Source: Burkholderiales bacterium
GTDB lineage: Bacteria; Pseudomonadota; Gammaproteobacteria; Burkholderiales; Burkholderiaceae_C
Length of the DNA: 5,224 nt
Assembly (NCBI GenBank): GCA_947450745.1
Contig: CANFYD010000318.1
Coordinates: 1 to 5,224, forward strand
Direction: 5' to 3'
The position numbers and the translations under genes were made by a program. The notes below the pieces were generated by a model. That model was not told where the DNA came from. It searched no databases and saw only the letters and a list, made by a program, of their open reading frames with translations. Positions 1 through 5,212 of the stretch are shown here, piece after piece. The stretch's first letter is position 1, and every line of letters begins with the position of its first letter.

Positions 1-54
1 GATCGGCGGCTGCAAGGCGGCCGCAGCGGTCCATTTTTCACCGTCTTTTCGCCC

Positions 55-77
55 CATAGCGGAGCTATGAAGCTTCA
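55..77. repeat. Adjacent perfect hairpin and palindrome
   Basis: CATAGC-GGA-GCTATG (55-69) is a perfect 6-bp-arm inverted repeat with a 3-nt loop. It runs directly into the perfect 10-bp palindrome TGAAGCTTCA (68-77), and the two share two bases. The sequence is read directly. Its role is unknown; it could be an operator for something beyond the left edge, or chance. Confidence 0.45.
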
Positions 78-144
78 AATCCGGCAAAAACTGTCCTCGC
101 TGGGGCCACCTTTCGCTTGTCGCCGCCTTCTGCCGCGCAGACTC

Positions 145-167
145 CTAGAGCGGGTCGAGACCCGCGA
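145..167 (+). repeat. REP-like palindromic element A
   Basis: The core GCGGGTC-GA-GACCCGC (150-165) is a perfect inverted repeat with 7-bp arms, preceded by the tetranucleotide CTAG. It aligns with element B (240-262, opposite strand) at 18 of 23 positions by eye. In REP elements a GTAG-like foot followed by a GC-rich palindrome is the usual layout; here the foot is CTAG. No transposase gene is in the window, so any REP assignment rests on pattern alone. Confidence 0.45.
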
Positions 168-258
168 GCGATTCCGGCAGGGGCAGCGCCGTGCCGTCAG
201 GAACCGGCTTGCCGTCAGACCGGGGCCACCGTCGGCCACACGAGGGTCGCGACCCGCC
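145..258 (-). pseudogene. Possible C-terminal coding relic (minus strand)
   Basis: The minus-strand frame that ends at TAG (147-145) reads like the end of a high-GC protein over its last 24 codons, finishing in residues PESLAGLDPL. About four-fifths of those third positions are G or C. It is open upstream only to a TAG at 261-259 and has no start or ribosome binding site. Just upstream, the neighbouring minus frame reads VADGGPGL, which would fit an old frameshift. No family is recognised. It may equally be a chance open frame in GC-rich DNA. Confidence 0.2.
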
Positions 259-262
259 CTAC
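240..262 (-). repeat. REP-like palindromic element B
   Basis: On the minus strand this reads GTAG, then GG, then a core containing the perfect 12-bp palindrome GGGTCGCGACCC (244-255). It is inverted relative to element A, with the feet of both pointing outward and 72 nt between them. The GTAG foot plus GC palindrome matches the general architecture of REP sequences mobilised by RAYT (TnpA-REP) enzymes. The pair would make a REPIN- or BIME-like unit of about 118 bp lying 70 nt beyond the ggt stop codon. Confidence 0.45.
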
Positions 263-331
263 AGATGAACAGGCGAGTCCACTATTTCCCCATGAACGCT
301 GGAGCCCGACAGGGGCCCGAGATGCGCGCCC

Positions 332-2239
332 TCAATCGCCGCGTACGACGCCGTCGCGGCGCGGATCGGCAGCCCCAAACCAGCCGCTGCCCCGGCGCTG
401 AATCGCTTGCAGTCCGCTGGGCAGGTCGGTCTCGAAGACTCGGTGGCCCAGCGCGCGCAGGCCGGCGGCAGTGCTGGCCGGGAAGAAGCCCTGCTCCAGC
501 ACCGTGGGCCCGTTGAACGAGCCGAAATTGGGCAGGTTGATCGCTTGCTGGGCGTCCATGCCCCAGTCGTGTGTGGCGATCAGCGTCTTGGCGACGAAGT
601 GGATGATGGCCGGGCCGCCGGGTGAACCCAAGCTCATCAGCAAGCGGCCGTCACTGCGATCAAACACCAGCGTCGGGCTCATGCTGGAGCGGGGCCGCTT
701 GCCGCCCTCGACCCGGTTGGCCACCGGCAGGCCGTCGGCACCGCGCGGCTGCAGGGCAAAGTCGGTCAACTGGTTGTTGAGCAAGAAGCCGCCGGCCAAG
801 CCGGTGCCGCCGTCGCTCATCAAACGCGCACCGAAGCCGGATTCGATCGAGGTGGTCATGGCCACCGCACGGCCGGCAGCGTCCACCACGCTGATGTGGC
901 TGGTGCCGAACTCGGGCTGCTCGGCTTGCGGTGCCCAGCCGATTCGCTGCGGCACCGGCTGACCGGCGCGGGCCACGCCCATGCTGCGCGGCCCGATCAG
1001 ACCGGCGCGCTGGCGCAAATAGTCGGGCGCCAGCAGTGACTGCCAAACGCCGCCCGGCGCAGCCACAAAGTCGGGGTCGGCGATGTAGAGATCGCGGTCG
1101 GCAAAGGCCAGCCGCGAGGCCTCGGTGTAGCGGTGCAACCAAGCGACGCTGGGCAGGCCGGCACTGAGGGCTTGTGCCGCGTCCTGCGGTGCCAACATGC
1201 CCAGCATCTGCATGATGGTCAGGTGGCCGGATGACGGCGGCGGGAAACCGCAGACGCGCCAGCCAGTTGGTGCGGAGACGCGGCCCTCCTGGCTCGACGT
1301 ACTGCTCGTTTTGCTGCCCCCCTCGCTGCGCCAATCGGTACACAGCGGCAGCCGCTGTTTGGGGGTGTAGGCAGCGAGGTCGGACTCAGACAGCAGACCC
1401 GGATTGCTGGCGTGGCCGCGCACCCGGCGGACGATGTCTTGCGCCACCGGGCCGAGCAGAAAAGCATCCGCGCCACCGGCCGCCACCTGCCGCAACACCG
1501 CCGCCAGCGCCGGGTTGCGCAGCCGGTGCCCGGCCGGCCAGGGCTGGCCACTGGCGTCGAAAAAATAGGCCGCCGCCTGCGCGTCACGCTGCAAAGCACC
1601 GCCCTCTCCGCTGAGCAGCTTGTGGGTGCGCGCGCTGAGCTCGAAGCCGGCCTCGCTGAGGCGGATGGCCGGCTCGAACAAGCGCGCCCAAGGCAGACGG
1701 CCATGCTGGCGATGGGCCTGCTCCAGCATGCGCAGCAGGCCCGGCGTGCCGACCGAGCGGCCGCCCACCACCGCTTGCGCAAAGCTCATCGCCTGACCGT
1801 CGGGCTTGAGGAAGAGTTTCTCGTCGGCGCCAGCGGGCGCGGTTTCGCGGCCGTCGAGTGCGCTCAAGGCCGTGCCATCCCAAACCATCAGAAAAGCGCC
1901 GCCGCCGATGCCGCTGGACTGCGGCTCCACCAGCGTCAGCACCAGTTGTACGGCAATCGCCGCGTCGATGGCACTGCCGCCGGCTCTGAGCATTTCCTGA
2001 CCGGCATCGGCTGCCAACGGGTGAGCGGCGGCCACGGCGGAATGGGGATAGGTCCAACCCGACTTGGCGCTGAAGCCCGACGCCCCTTCCGGCTGGATCG
2101 GCAACGCGGGCTCGGCCGCCACCTGGCCCGCAGCCAGCGCGCAGACCATTGTGCAAATCAGCGCCAGCGCTGCGCTGCAGAGGGGAAAACGGGCGGCAAC
2201 TGGCGCGGCCCGGCGATCAGGTGGCAGACGATTCGGCAT
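332..2239 (-). CDS. ggt: Gamma-glutamyltransferase (periplasmic), EC 2.3.2.2 / 3.4.19.13
   Basis: An Ntn-hydrolase that cleaves gamma-glutamyl bonds of glutathione and related compounds and can transfer the glutamyl group to amino acids. The 635-residue precursor has an export signal (hydrophobic core about residues 23-37, likely cleavage after QVAA, residue 42), so it should act in the periplasm. Family landmarks, named by comparison with E. coli GGT, are present: DGRETAP with the glutamate-binding Arg131; PPPSSG (333-338); the autoprocessing site with catalytic Thr446 in TSHISVVD; NNQLTDF (488-494); SSMSPT with Ser518-Ser519; and GSPGG with Gly541-Gly542. Self-cleavage before Thr446 would give a 190-residue small subunit, the same size as in E. 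coli. The ATG at 2239 was chosen because the signal peptide follows it; no good ribosome binding site precedes it, nor the GTG at 2290. Odd features are a likely 24-residue insertion (about residues 305-328) and a lid loop shorter than in E. coli with no Tyr. Confidence 0.95.
   Translation of the reverse strand: MPNRLPPDRRAAPVAARFPLCSAALALICTMVCALAAGQVAAEPALPIQPEGASGFSAKSGWTYPHSAVAAAHPLAADAGQEMLRAGGSAIDAAIAVQLVLTLVEPQSSGIGGGAFLMVWDGTALSALDGRETAPAGADEKLFLKPDGQAMSFAQAVVGGRSVGTPGLLRMLEQAHRQHGRLPWARLFEPAIRLSEAGFELSARTHKLLSGEGGALQRDAQAAAYFFDASGQPWPAGHRLRNPALAAVLRQVAAGGADAFLLGPVAQDIVRRVRGHASNPGLLSESDLAAYTPKQRLPLCTDWRSEGGSKTSSTSSQEGRVSAPTGWRVCGFPPPSSGHLTIMQMLGMLAPQDAAQALSAGLPSVAWLHRYTEASRLAFADRDLYIADPDFVAAPGGVWQSLLAPDYLRQRAGLIGPRSMGVARAGQPVPQRIGWAPQAEQPEFGTSHISVVDAAGRAVAMTTSIESGFGARLMSDGGTGLAGGFLLNNQLTDFALQPRGADGLPVANRVEGGKRPRSSMSPTLVFDRSDGRLLMSLGSPGGPAIIHFVAKTLIATHDWGMDAQQAINLPNFGSFNGPTVLEQGFFPASTAAGLRALGHRVFETDLPSGLQAIQRRGSGWFGAADPRRDGVVRGD
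1256..1333 (-). repeat. In-frame 72-bp insertion in ggt bounded by TGGCGC
   Basis: On the minus strand TGGCGC occurs at 1333-1328 and again at 1261-1256, exactly 72 nt apart. Between them lie 24 codons encoding a Gly/Ser/Thr-rich segment (SEGGSKTSSTSSQEGR and following). In E. coli GGT only about 8 residues separate the DY motif from PPPSSG; here 29 do. Removing one 72-bp unit joins CTDW to RVCGFPPPSSG, close to the family norm. The repeat looks like a 6-bp target duplication or a slippage scar. That it is an acquired element is inference. Confidence 0.5.
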
Positions 2240-2466
2240 CAGTGTCAGGCGCGCTAAGGAGCGTCGATGGTAGTCGAGGCAAATTCGCACTGCGGCGGCC
2301 GGACGGCCAGTGGCTGCGGGCAGGTCGGTCGAATTTCAGCCCGCGTTTGCGTGTGAACGTCACGCTGCCGCCGACCGCTGCTGGCACCGAACAGCCCCAA
2401 AAGCCTACCCATCGGCCAAAATTGAGACCAGCAATTCAGCAAGCAACACCGTCCAGGGCCTCCATC
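2240..2466. other. Divergent intergenic region between ggt and the Sel1-like gene
   Basis: This 227-nt gap should contain the promoters for both flanking genes, but I find no hexamer pair good enough to call on either strand. Small inverted repeats are present: GTGA-ACG-TCAC (2353-2363) and AATTG-N7-CAATT (2420-2436). Neither matches a known operator well enough to name. Confidence 0.5.
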
Positions 2467-3087
2467 ATGTTCAAGCTTTTCCTCACCGCTTTGACCTGCT
2501 GTGCGGCCTTGCTCAGCAGCCCGGCACAAGCCCTTGTGGCGGCTGATTCAGGCACCGAGTCCGGCCTGCGCCAAGCACTGCAACAAACGCTGTGGCCGGC
2601 CGACATCGTGCGCTTGGCCGATGACTATCTGCAGCGCTTCCCGTACAGCGATTCAGCCGCGAGCGTGGCCCAACTGCGTGAGCAGGCCAGCGGCGCGGTG
2701 CAGGTGCTGAGCCGCAACGACGTGCGGCTGTTCAAGAGCGCCTTCCAATCGGCCAACGCAACGCCCGCCGTGCTGGCGGAACTGCGCCGTGCCTCGCTGG
2801 GCGACAAGAACGCCGCCGTGCGCCTGGCCCATTTGCAACTGCCGAAAGCCGGTGAAGCAAGTAGCACCGGTGACGCGGGTGACGCCAGTGACGCCAGCCC
2901 TGCAACCGGCAACCGCTACGTCGGCTGGCTGCAATTTGCGGCGCTGCTGGGCAATGACGCCGCCAGCTATGAGTTGGCCCTGCATTTCCGCCGCCAAGGT
3001 CAGCCGCTGTTGGCGTCGCAATACGAAGCCCGCGCCGTTCAATTGGGCTATCAACCGCCACGCGCGCTGGATCACGTGCGCAAGTGA
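2467..3087 (+). CDS. Exported small protein with a Sel1/TPR-like repeat
   Basis: The 206-residue product is not recognised as a named protein. It begins with a classic signal peptide (MFKLFLTALT followed by a hydrophobic stretch, probable cleavage after AQA at residue 22), so the mature form of about 184 residues should be periplasmic. The rest is helical and Ala/Leu-rich. Residues about 158-195 (AALLGNDAASYELALHF, then YEARAVQLGY) fit one Sel1-like TPR repeat; residues 105-125 resemble half of another. A low-complexity Gly/Asp/Ala/Ser linker at 131-147 separates them, so the protein looks like a two-part helical scaffold. Sel1/TPR repeats usually mediate protein-protein contacts; no catalytic motif is seen. 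The ATG at 2467 was chosen because the signal peptide starts there; only a weak AGGG precedes it. The gene is transcribed alone, divergent from ggt and ending before the terminator at 3138. Partner and function are unknown. Confidence 0.8.
   Translation: MFKLFLTALTCCAALLSSPAQALVAADSGTESGLRQALQQTLWPADIVRLADDYLQRFPYSDSAASVAQLREQASGAVQVLSRNDVRLFKSAFQSANATPAVLAELRRASLGDKNAAVRLAHLQLPKAGEASSTGDAGDASDASPATGNRYVGWLQFAALLGNDAASYELALHFRRQGQPLLASQYEARAVQLGYQPPRALDHVRK
2869..2895 (+). repeat. Three 9-bp tandem repeats in the Sel1-like gene
   Basis: GGTGACGCG, GGTGACGCC and AGTGACGCC follow one another in frame and encode GDA-GDA-SDA (residues 135-143). Because the unit is a multiple of three, gain or loss of copies would lengthen or shorten the linker without breaking the frame. 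The repeats are read directly; length variation between strains is inference. Confidence 0.7.
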
Positions 3088-3137
3088 GTTGCAAGCGGAG
3101 TTGCTGGCAAGTCCAGCGAGACCGTGCGTTACCCATG

Positions 3138-3167
3138 AAAAAGGGCCGGTGAGAACCGGCCCTTTTT
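3138..3167. terminator. Bidirectional rho-independent terminator
   Basis: AAAAAGGGCCGGT (3138-3150), loop GAGA, then ACCGGCCCTTTTT (3155-3167) form a perfect 13-bp stem. The GC-rich part is flanked by an A-run on one side and a T-run on the other, so it can stop transcription in both directions. It lies 50 nt after the Sel1-like gene and 25 nt after the end of scoB, exactly between two converging transcription units. Confidence 0.93.
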
Positions 3168-3192
3168 CGTCAACCAGCGCTTCGGCTGAGAT

Positions 3193-3831
3193 TTACAGCA
3201 GCGGCACGCCGGTCTTGGCTTGCACTTGCTCGCGCGTCACGCCGTCGGCCAGTTCCACCAGTTTGAGGCCTTCAGCTGTCACGTCCATCACGGCCAGGTC
3301 GGTGATGATGCGGTTCACCACGCCCACGCCGGTCAAGGGCAAGGTGCAGGCGGGCAGGATCTTCAAGTCGGCGCTGCCGTCTTTCTTCTTCGCCACGTGC
3401 TCCATCAGAACCAGCACGCGGCCCACGCCGGCGACGAGGTCCATCGCGCCGCCCATGCCCTTGACCATCTTGCCGGGGATCATCCAGTTGGCCAGGTCGC
3501 CGCTGGCGCTGACTTGCATCGCGCCCAGGATGGACAAATTGATCTTGCCGCCGCGGATCATCGCGAAGCTGTCGTGCGAGCCGAAGATGCTGGAGCCCGG
3601 AATCGTGGTGACGGTCTGCTTGCCGGCGTTGATCAGGTCGGCGTCCACTTCGTCTTCGGTCGGGAACGGGCCGATGCCCAGCATGCCGTTCTCGCTTTGC
3701 AGCCAGACTTCAATGTCCGTCGGCACGAAGTTGGCGACCAGCGTCGGAATGCCGATGCCGAGGTTGACGTAAAAACCGTCTTGCAGTTCCAGCGCCGCGC
3801 GAGCCGCCATTTGGTCTTGTGTCCAGGCCAT
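3193..3831 (-). CDS. scoB: Succinyl-CoA:3-oxoacid CoA-transferase subunit B (EC 2.8.3.5)
   Basis: The 212-residue beta subunit of a class I CoA-transferase. With ScoA it moves CoA from succinyl-CoA to acetoacetate through a glutamyl-CoA thioester, in the cytoplasm. The catalytic glutamate is Glu47 in LQSENG, an exact fit to the family signature [LF]-[HQ]-S-E-N-G. Other family blocks are NLGIGIPTLVANF (23-35), the GSHDSFAMIRGG segment and the IPGKMVKGMGGAMDLV segment. Length is normal for ScoB/PcaJ/AtoA subunits. The start is supported by the ribosome binding site GAAGGGAG (3846-3839), 7 nt upstream and inside the scoA 3' end; only 2 nt separate the scoA stop from this ATG, so translation is probably coupled. 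The substrate assignment (acetoacetate rather than 3-oxoadipate or short fatty acids) rests mainly on the partner ScoA and on the absence of aromatic-pathway genes nearby. Confidence 0.93.
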   Translation of the reverse strand: MAWTQDQMAARAALELQDGFYVNLGIGIPTLVANFVPTDIEVWLQSENGMLGIGPFPTEDEVDADLINAGKQTVTTIPGSSIFGSHDSFAMIRGGKINLSILGAMQVSASGDLANWMIPGKMVKGMGGAMDLVAGVGRVLVLMEHVAKKKDGSADLKILPACTLPLTGVGVVNRIITDLAVMDVTAEGLKLVELADGVTREQVQAKTGVPLL

Positions 3832-3833
3832 GA

Positions 3834-4541
3834 TCAGGCTCCCTTCTTTTCGGTGAGTGTTTTCTTTTCGATGCGCTTTTCAGGGTGCGCATTGACGACG
3901 ATGCGGTGCACATAAATGCCCGGCAGATGAACCGCGTCGGGGTCGATGGCACCGACTTCAACCAGCTCCTCGACCTCGACCACGGTGATCTTGCCGGCCA
4001 TTGCGGCAGCCGGGTTGAAGTTGCGCGCGGTGCGGCGGAACACCAGGTTGCCGCTCTTGTCGGCCTTCCAGGCCTTGACCAGCGACACGTCGGGGTGCAG
4101 CGCCAGCTCCATCACATAGGTGTGACCGTCGAACTCGCGCAGTTCCTTGCCGTCGGCCACGATGGTGCCCACGCCGGTGCGGGTGAAAAAGGCCGGAATG
4201 CCGGCACCCCCGGCGCGCAGCTTCTCGGCCAGCGTGCCTTGCGGTGTGAATTCAAGCTCCAACTCACCGGCCAGATATTGGCGCTCGAACTCCTTGTTCT
4301 CGCCGACGTAGCTGGAGATCATTCGCTTGATCTGGCGTGTTTCCAGCAACTGACCGAGGCCGAAACCGTCCACACCGGCGTTGTTGGAGATCACCGTCAG
4401 GTCCTTGACGCCGCTGTCGCGCAAGGCGGCAATCAGCGCCTCCGGAATGCCGCAAAGACCAAACCCACCCACCGCCATCAGCTGCCCGTCGCTGACGATG
4501 CCCTTGAGCGCCTCAGCGGCACTGGGGAATACCTTGTTCAT
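3834..4541 (-). CDS. scoA: Succinyl-CoA:3-oxoacid CoA-transferase subunit A (EC 2.8.3.5)
   Basis: The 235-residue alpha subunit, first gene of the scoAB operon. It contributes to binding CoA, while ScoB carries the catalytic Glu. Residues 18-33 (DGQLMAVGGFGLCGIP) exactly fit the class I CoA-transferase signature [DN]-[GN]-x2-[LIVMFA]3-G-G-F-x3-G-x-P. Further blocks typical of ScoA are SNNAGVDGFGLG (52-63), SSYVGENKEFERQ (76-88), the QGTLAEKLRAGGAGIPAF stretch, and KAWKADKSGNLVFRRTARNF (155-174). From memory it follows the Bacillus subtilis ScoA sequence almost throughout, which favours the acetoacetate-type enzyme over PcaI or AtoD. Acetoacetate could arise from leucine or tyrosine breakdown or from polyhydroxybutyrate. 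The ribosome binding site GGAGAT (4551-4546) sits 4 nt before the ATG. The gene is divergent from a thioesterase across a region with repeated TTACGTAG sites. Confidence 0.94.
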   Translation of the reverse strand: MNKVFPSAAEALKGIVSDGQLMAVGGFGLCGIPEALIAALRDSGVKDLTVISNNAGVDGFGLGQLLETRQIKRMISSYVGENKEFERQYLAGELELEFTPQGTLAEKLRAGGAGIPAFFTRTGVGTIVADGKELREFDGHTYVMELALHPDVSLVKAWKADKSGNLVFRRTARNFNPAAAMAGKITVVEVEELVEVGAIDPDAVHLPGIYVHRIVVNAHPEKRIEKKTLTEKKGA

Positions 4542-4591
4542 CCGTATCTCCGTCTATTGATTTATCGACTCGTGACCAGCCTTGGAGCGTA

Positions 4592-4622
4592 CTACTTAAG
4601 GGCTTACGTAGTCGTTACGTAG
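4592..4622. promoter_or_regulatory. Candidate operator: three TTACGTAG-like half-sites
   Basis: TTACGTAG occurs exactly at 4604-4611 and again at 4615-4622, 11 bp apart, close to one helical turn. A third copy in inverted orientation, CTACTTAA (4592-4599, 7 of 8 matching), lies 4 nt to the left, so 4592-4611 is an imperfect 20-bp dyad. The array is 51-81 nt upstream of scoA and overlaps the proposed thioesterase promoter, where a bound repressor could control one or both genes. The regulator is not in the window. LiuR, a MerR-family regulator of leucine and isovalerate catabolism in proteobacteria, is one candidate by pathway, but I cannot confirm its motif here. Confidence 0.45.
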
Positions 4623-4625
4623 AAT
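4596..4625 (+). promoter_or_regulatory. Possible promoter of the thioesterase gene
   Basis: TAGAAT (4620-4625) matches the sigma-70 -10 consensus at 5 of 6 positions. A weak -35, TTAAGG (4596-4601, 3 of 6), lies 18 nt upstream. Both TTACGTAG half-sites sit in the spacer, the second overlapping the -10. It would give a leader of roughly 100 nt. For scoA on the opposite strand I find only a lone GATAAA (4566-4561) without a matching -35. Confidence 0.35.
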
Positions 4626-4670
4626 CGCTTAAAAGAGTGCGCCCAATTTACAGAGCGGCTGCCTTTCGCC

Positions 4671-4703
4671 CAAGCACGCATCAAGCACGCATCAAACCCG
4701 CAG
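4671..4703 (+). repeat. 11-bp tandem repeat in the thioesterase leader
   Basis: CAAGCACGCAT (4671-4681) is followed immediately by an identical copy (4682-4692) and a degenerate third, CAAACCCGCAG (4693-4703). It lies 33-65 nt upstream of the thioesterase start. The low-structure, A/C-rich character resembles an unfolded leader that keeps the ribosome site open; no function is demonstrated. Confidence 0.6.
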
Positions 4704-4735
4704 CCCCACCCGCGCTGCCTCACCAGGACCAGCCC

Positions 4736-5155
4736 ATGAGCTTCAGCGCCCAAGATCTGCAAGATCAGATCCCTAAAATTTTTGCACCCTGGATCACCGC
4801 CATGGACTTGCAAGTGCTGGAAGTAGGGGCGGGTGTGGGGGCTGGCGAGGTGCTGCTGCGGCTGCCGGTCAAGCCGGAGTTCGTGCACAGCGGCGGCGTG
4901 ATGTGCGGTCAGGCGACGATGGCCGCCGCCGACACCGCGATGGTGCTGGCCCTGATGATGGAGCTGGGCGAGTTCCGGCCGATGACGACGGTGCAGCTGC
5001 AGACCAGCTTTTTGCGTCCGATCAGCGGCGAGCATTGCCTGATCCGCGCCCGTGTGCTGCGCAGCGGCAAGAGCCTGGCCTTCGGAACAATCGACATCAG
5101 CAACCCGGATGGCCGTCTGGCCGCCCAGGCCACCACCACCTACGCCCTGCTTTGA
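4736..5155 (+). CDS. PaaI-family hotdog-fold acyl-CoA thioesterase
   Basis: The 139-residue product has the size and layout of a single-hotdog thioesterase of the PaaI/YbgC-like group, which hydrolyses acyl- or aryl-CoA thioesters in the cytoplasm as a dimer or tetramer. Residues 49-66 (FVHSGGVMCGQATMAAAD) hold the family pattern H-x-G-G followed by an Asp about 12 residues later (His51, Gly53-Gly54, Asp66) on the central hotdog helix; Asp66 is the expected catalytic residue. Strands follow at TTVQLQTSFLRPI (83-95) and the C-terminal GTIDISNPDGRLAAQATTTY stretch. The ATG at 4736 is preferred because AGGA (4725-4728) lies 7 nt upstream and the length fits the family; a GTG at 4637 would add a Pro/Ala-rich tail with no hotdog content. 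The natural substrate cannot be read from the sequence. Divergent placement from scoAB suggests short- or medium-chain CoA esters, by inference. It is not the paa-cluster PaaI by context. Confidence 0.88.
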   Translation: MSFSAQDLQDQIPKIFAPWITAMDLQVLEVGAGVGAGEVLLRLPVKPEFVHSGGVMCGQATMAAADTAMVLALMMELGEFRPMTTVQLQTSFLRPISGEHCLIRARVLRSGKSLAFGTIDISNPDGRLAAQATTTYALL

Positions 5156-5173
5156 CAGCGCGGCTCAACCCGA

Positions 5174-5191
5174 AACACCCGCAACACCCGC
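5174..5191 (+). repeat. 9-bp tandem duplication after the thioesterase gene
   Basis: AACACCCGC is repeated twice in direct tandem in the short A/C-rich stretch after the thioesterase stop codon. It is read directly; no function is known. It resembles in style the tandem repeat in the leader of the thioesterase gene. Confidence 0.55.
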
Positions 5192-5212
5192 AAGCCAATA
5201 CCCCAGCACGCC

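Larger units (their letters stand above)
1..331. other. Gene-poor region downstream of ggt, with palindromes
   Basis: No convincing gene is visible in this stretch. The only plus-strand reading frame is arginine-rich, lacks a properly spaced ribosome binding site and runs into the antisense of ggt. The region holds a hairpin and a palindrome at 55-77, two similar palindromes at 145-167 and 240-262, and a 9-bp direct repeat TGCCGTCAG at 192-200 and 210-218. No GC hairpin followed by a T-run is seen on the minus strand, so ggt has no obvious intrinsic terminator here. A short coding-like relic on the minus strand is described separately. Confidence 0.6.

Noticed and set aside
1..34. Minus-strand ATG at 34 that could begin a gene running off the left edge
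   Set aside because: Only about eleven codons are visible, with no clear ribosome binding site or recognisable sequence.
13..38. Hairpin GCTGC/GCAGC followed by TTTTT as a terminator of a gene to the left
   Set aside because: The stem is only 5 bp with a long loop, and the T-run is separated from it by several bases.
67..516. Plus-strand reading frame of 149 codons over the left region
   Set aside because: It is arginine-rich with no recognisable domain, the GGAG before its ATG is only 2 nt away, and its 3' part is antisense to the well-supported ggt.
1412..2257. Plus-strand reading frame of 281 codons opposite ggt
   Set aside because: It lies entirely antisense to a gene with full catalytic motifs; long antisense frames are common in GC-rich DNA, and its translation shows no family features.
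2240..2290. GTG at 2290 as the start of ggt
   Set aside because: It would place 17 residues, many of them polar or charged, before the signal peptide and has no ribosome binding site; the ATG at 2239 gives a normal signal sequence.
2353..2363. GTGA-ACG-TCAC as a CRP/FNR-type site
   Set aside because: The spacer is 3 nt rather than the 6 nt needed for a CRP site.
2420..2450. TTGAGA as a -35 box for the Sel1-like gene, and AATTG-N7-CAATT as its operator
   Set aside because: No acceptable -10 hexamer lies at 16-18 nt, and the inverted repeat has only 5-bp A/T-rich arms.
2789..3772. Plus-strand reading frame of 327 codons spanning the terminator
   Set aside because: It overlaps the Sel1-like gene out of frame, runs through the terminator and is antisense to scoB.
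3220..3915. Plus-strand frame of 231 codons opposite scoB and the end of scoA
   Set aside because: The His/Ala/Asp-rich translation is typical of the complement of a high-GC gene, and scoAB on the other strand match their family signatures exactly.
4637..4735. GTG at 4637 as the start of the thioesterase
   Set aside because: It adds 33 residues outside the hotdog fold, encoded partly by tandem repeats, while the ATG at 4736 has a properly spaced AGGA and gives the usual family length.
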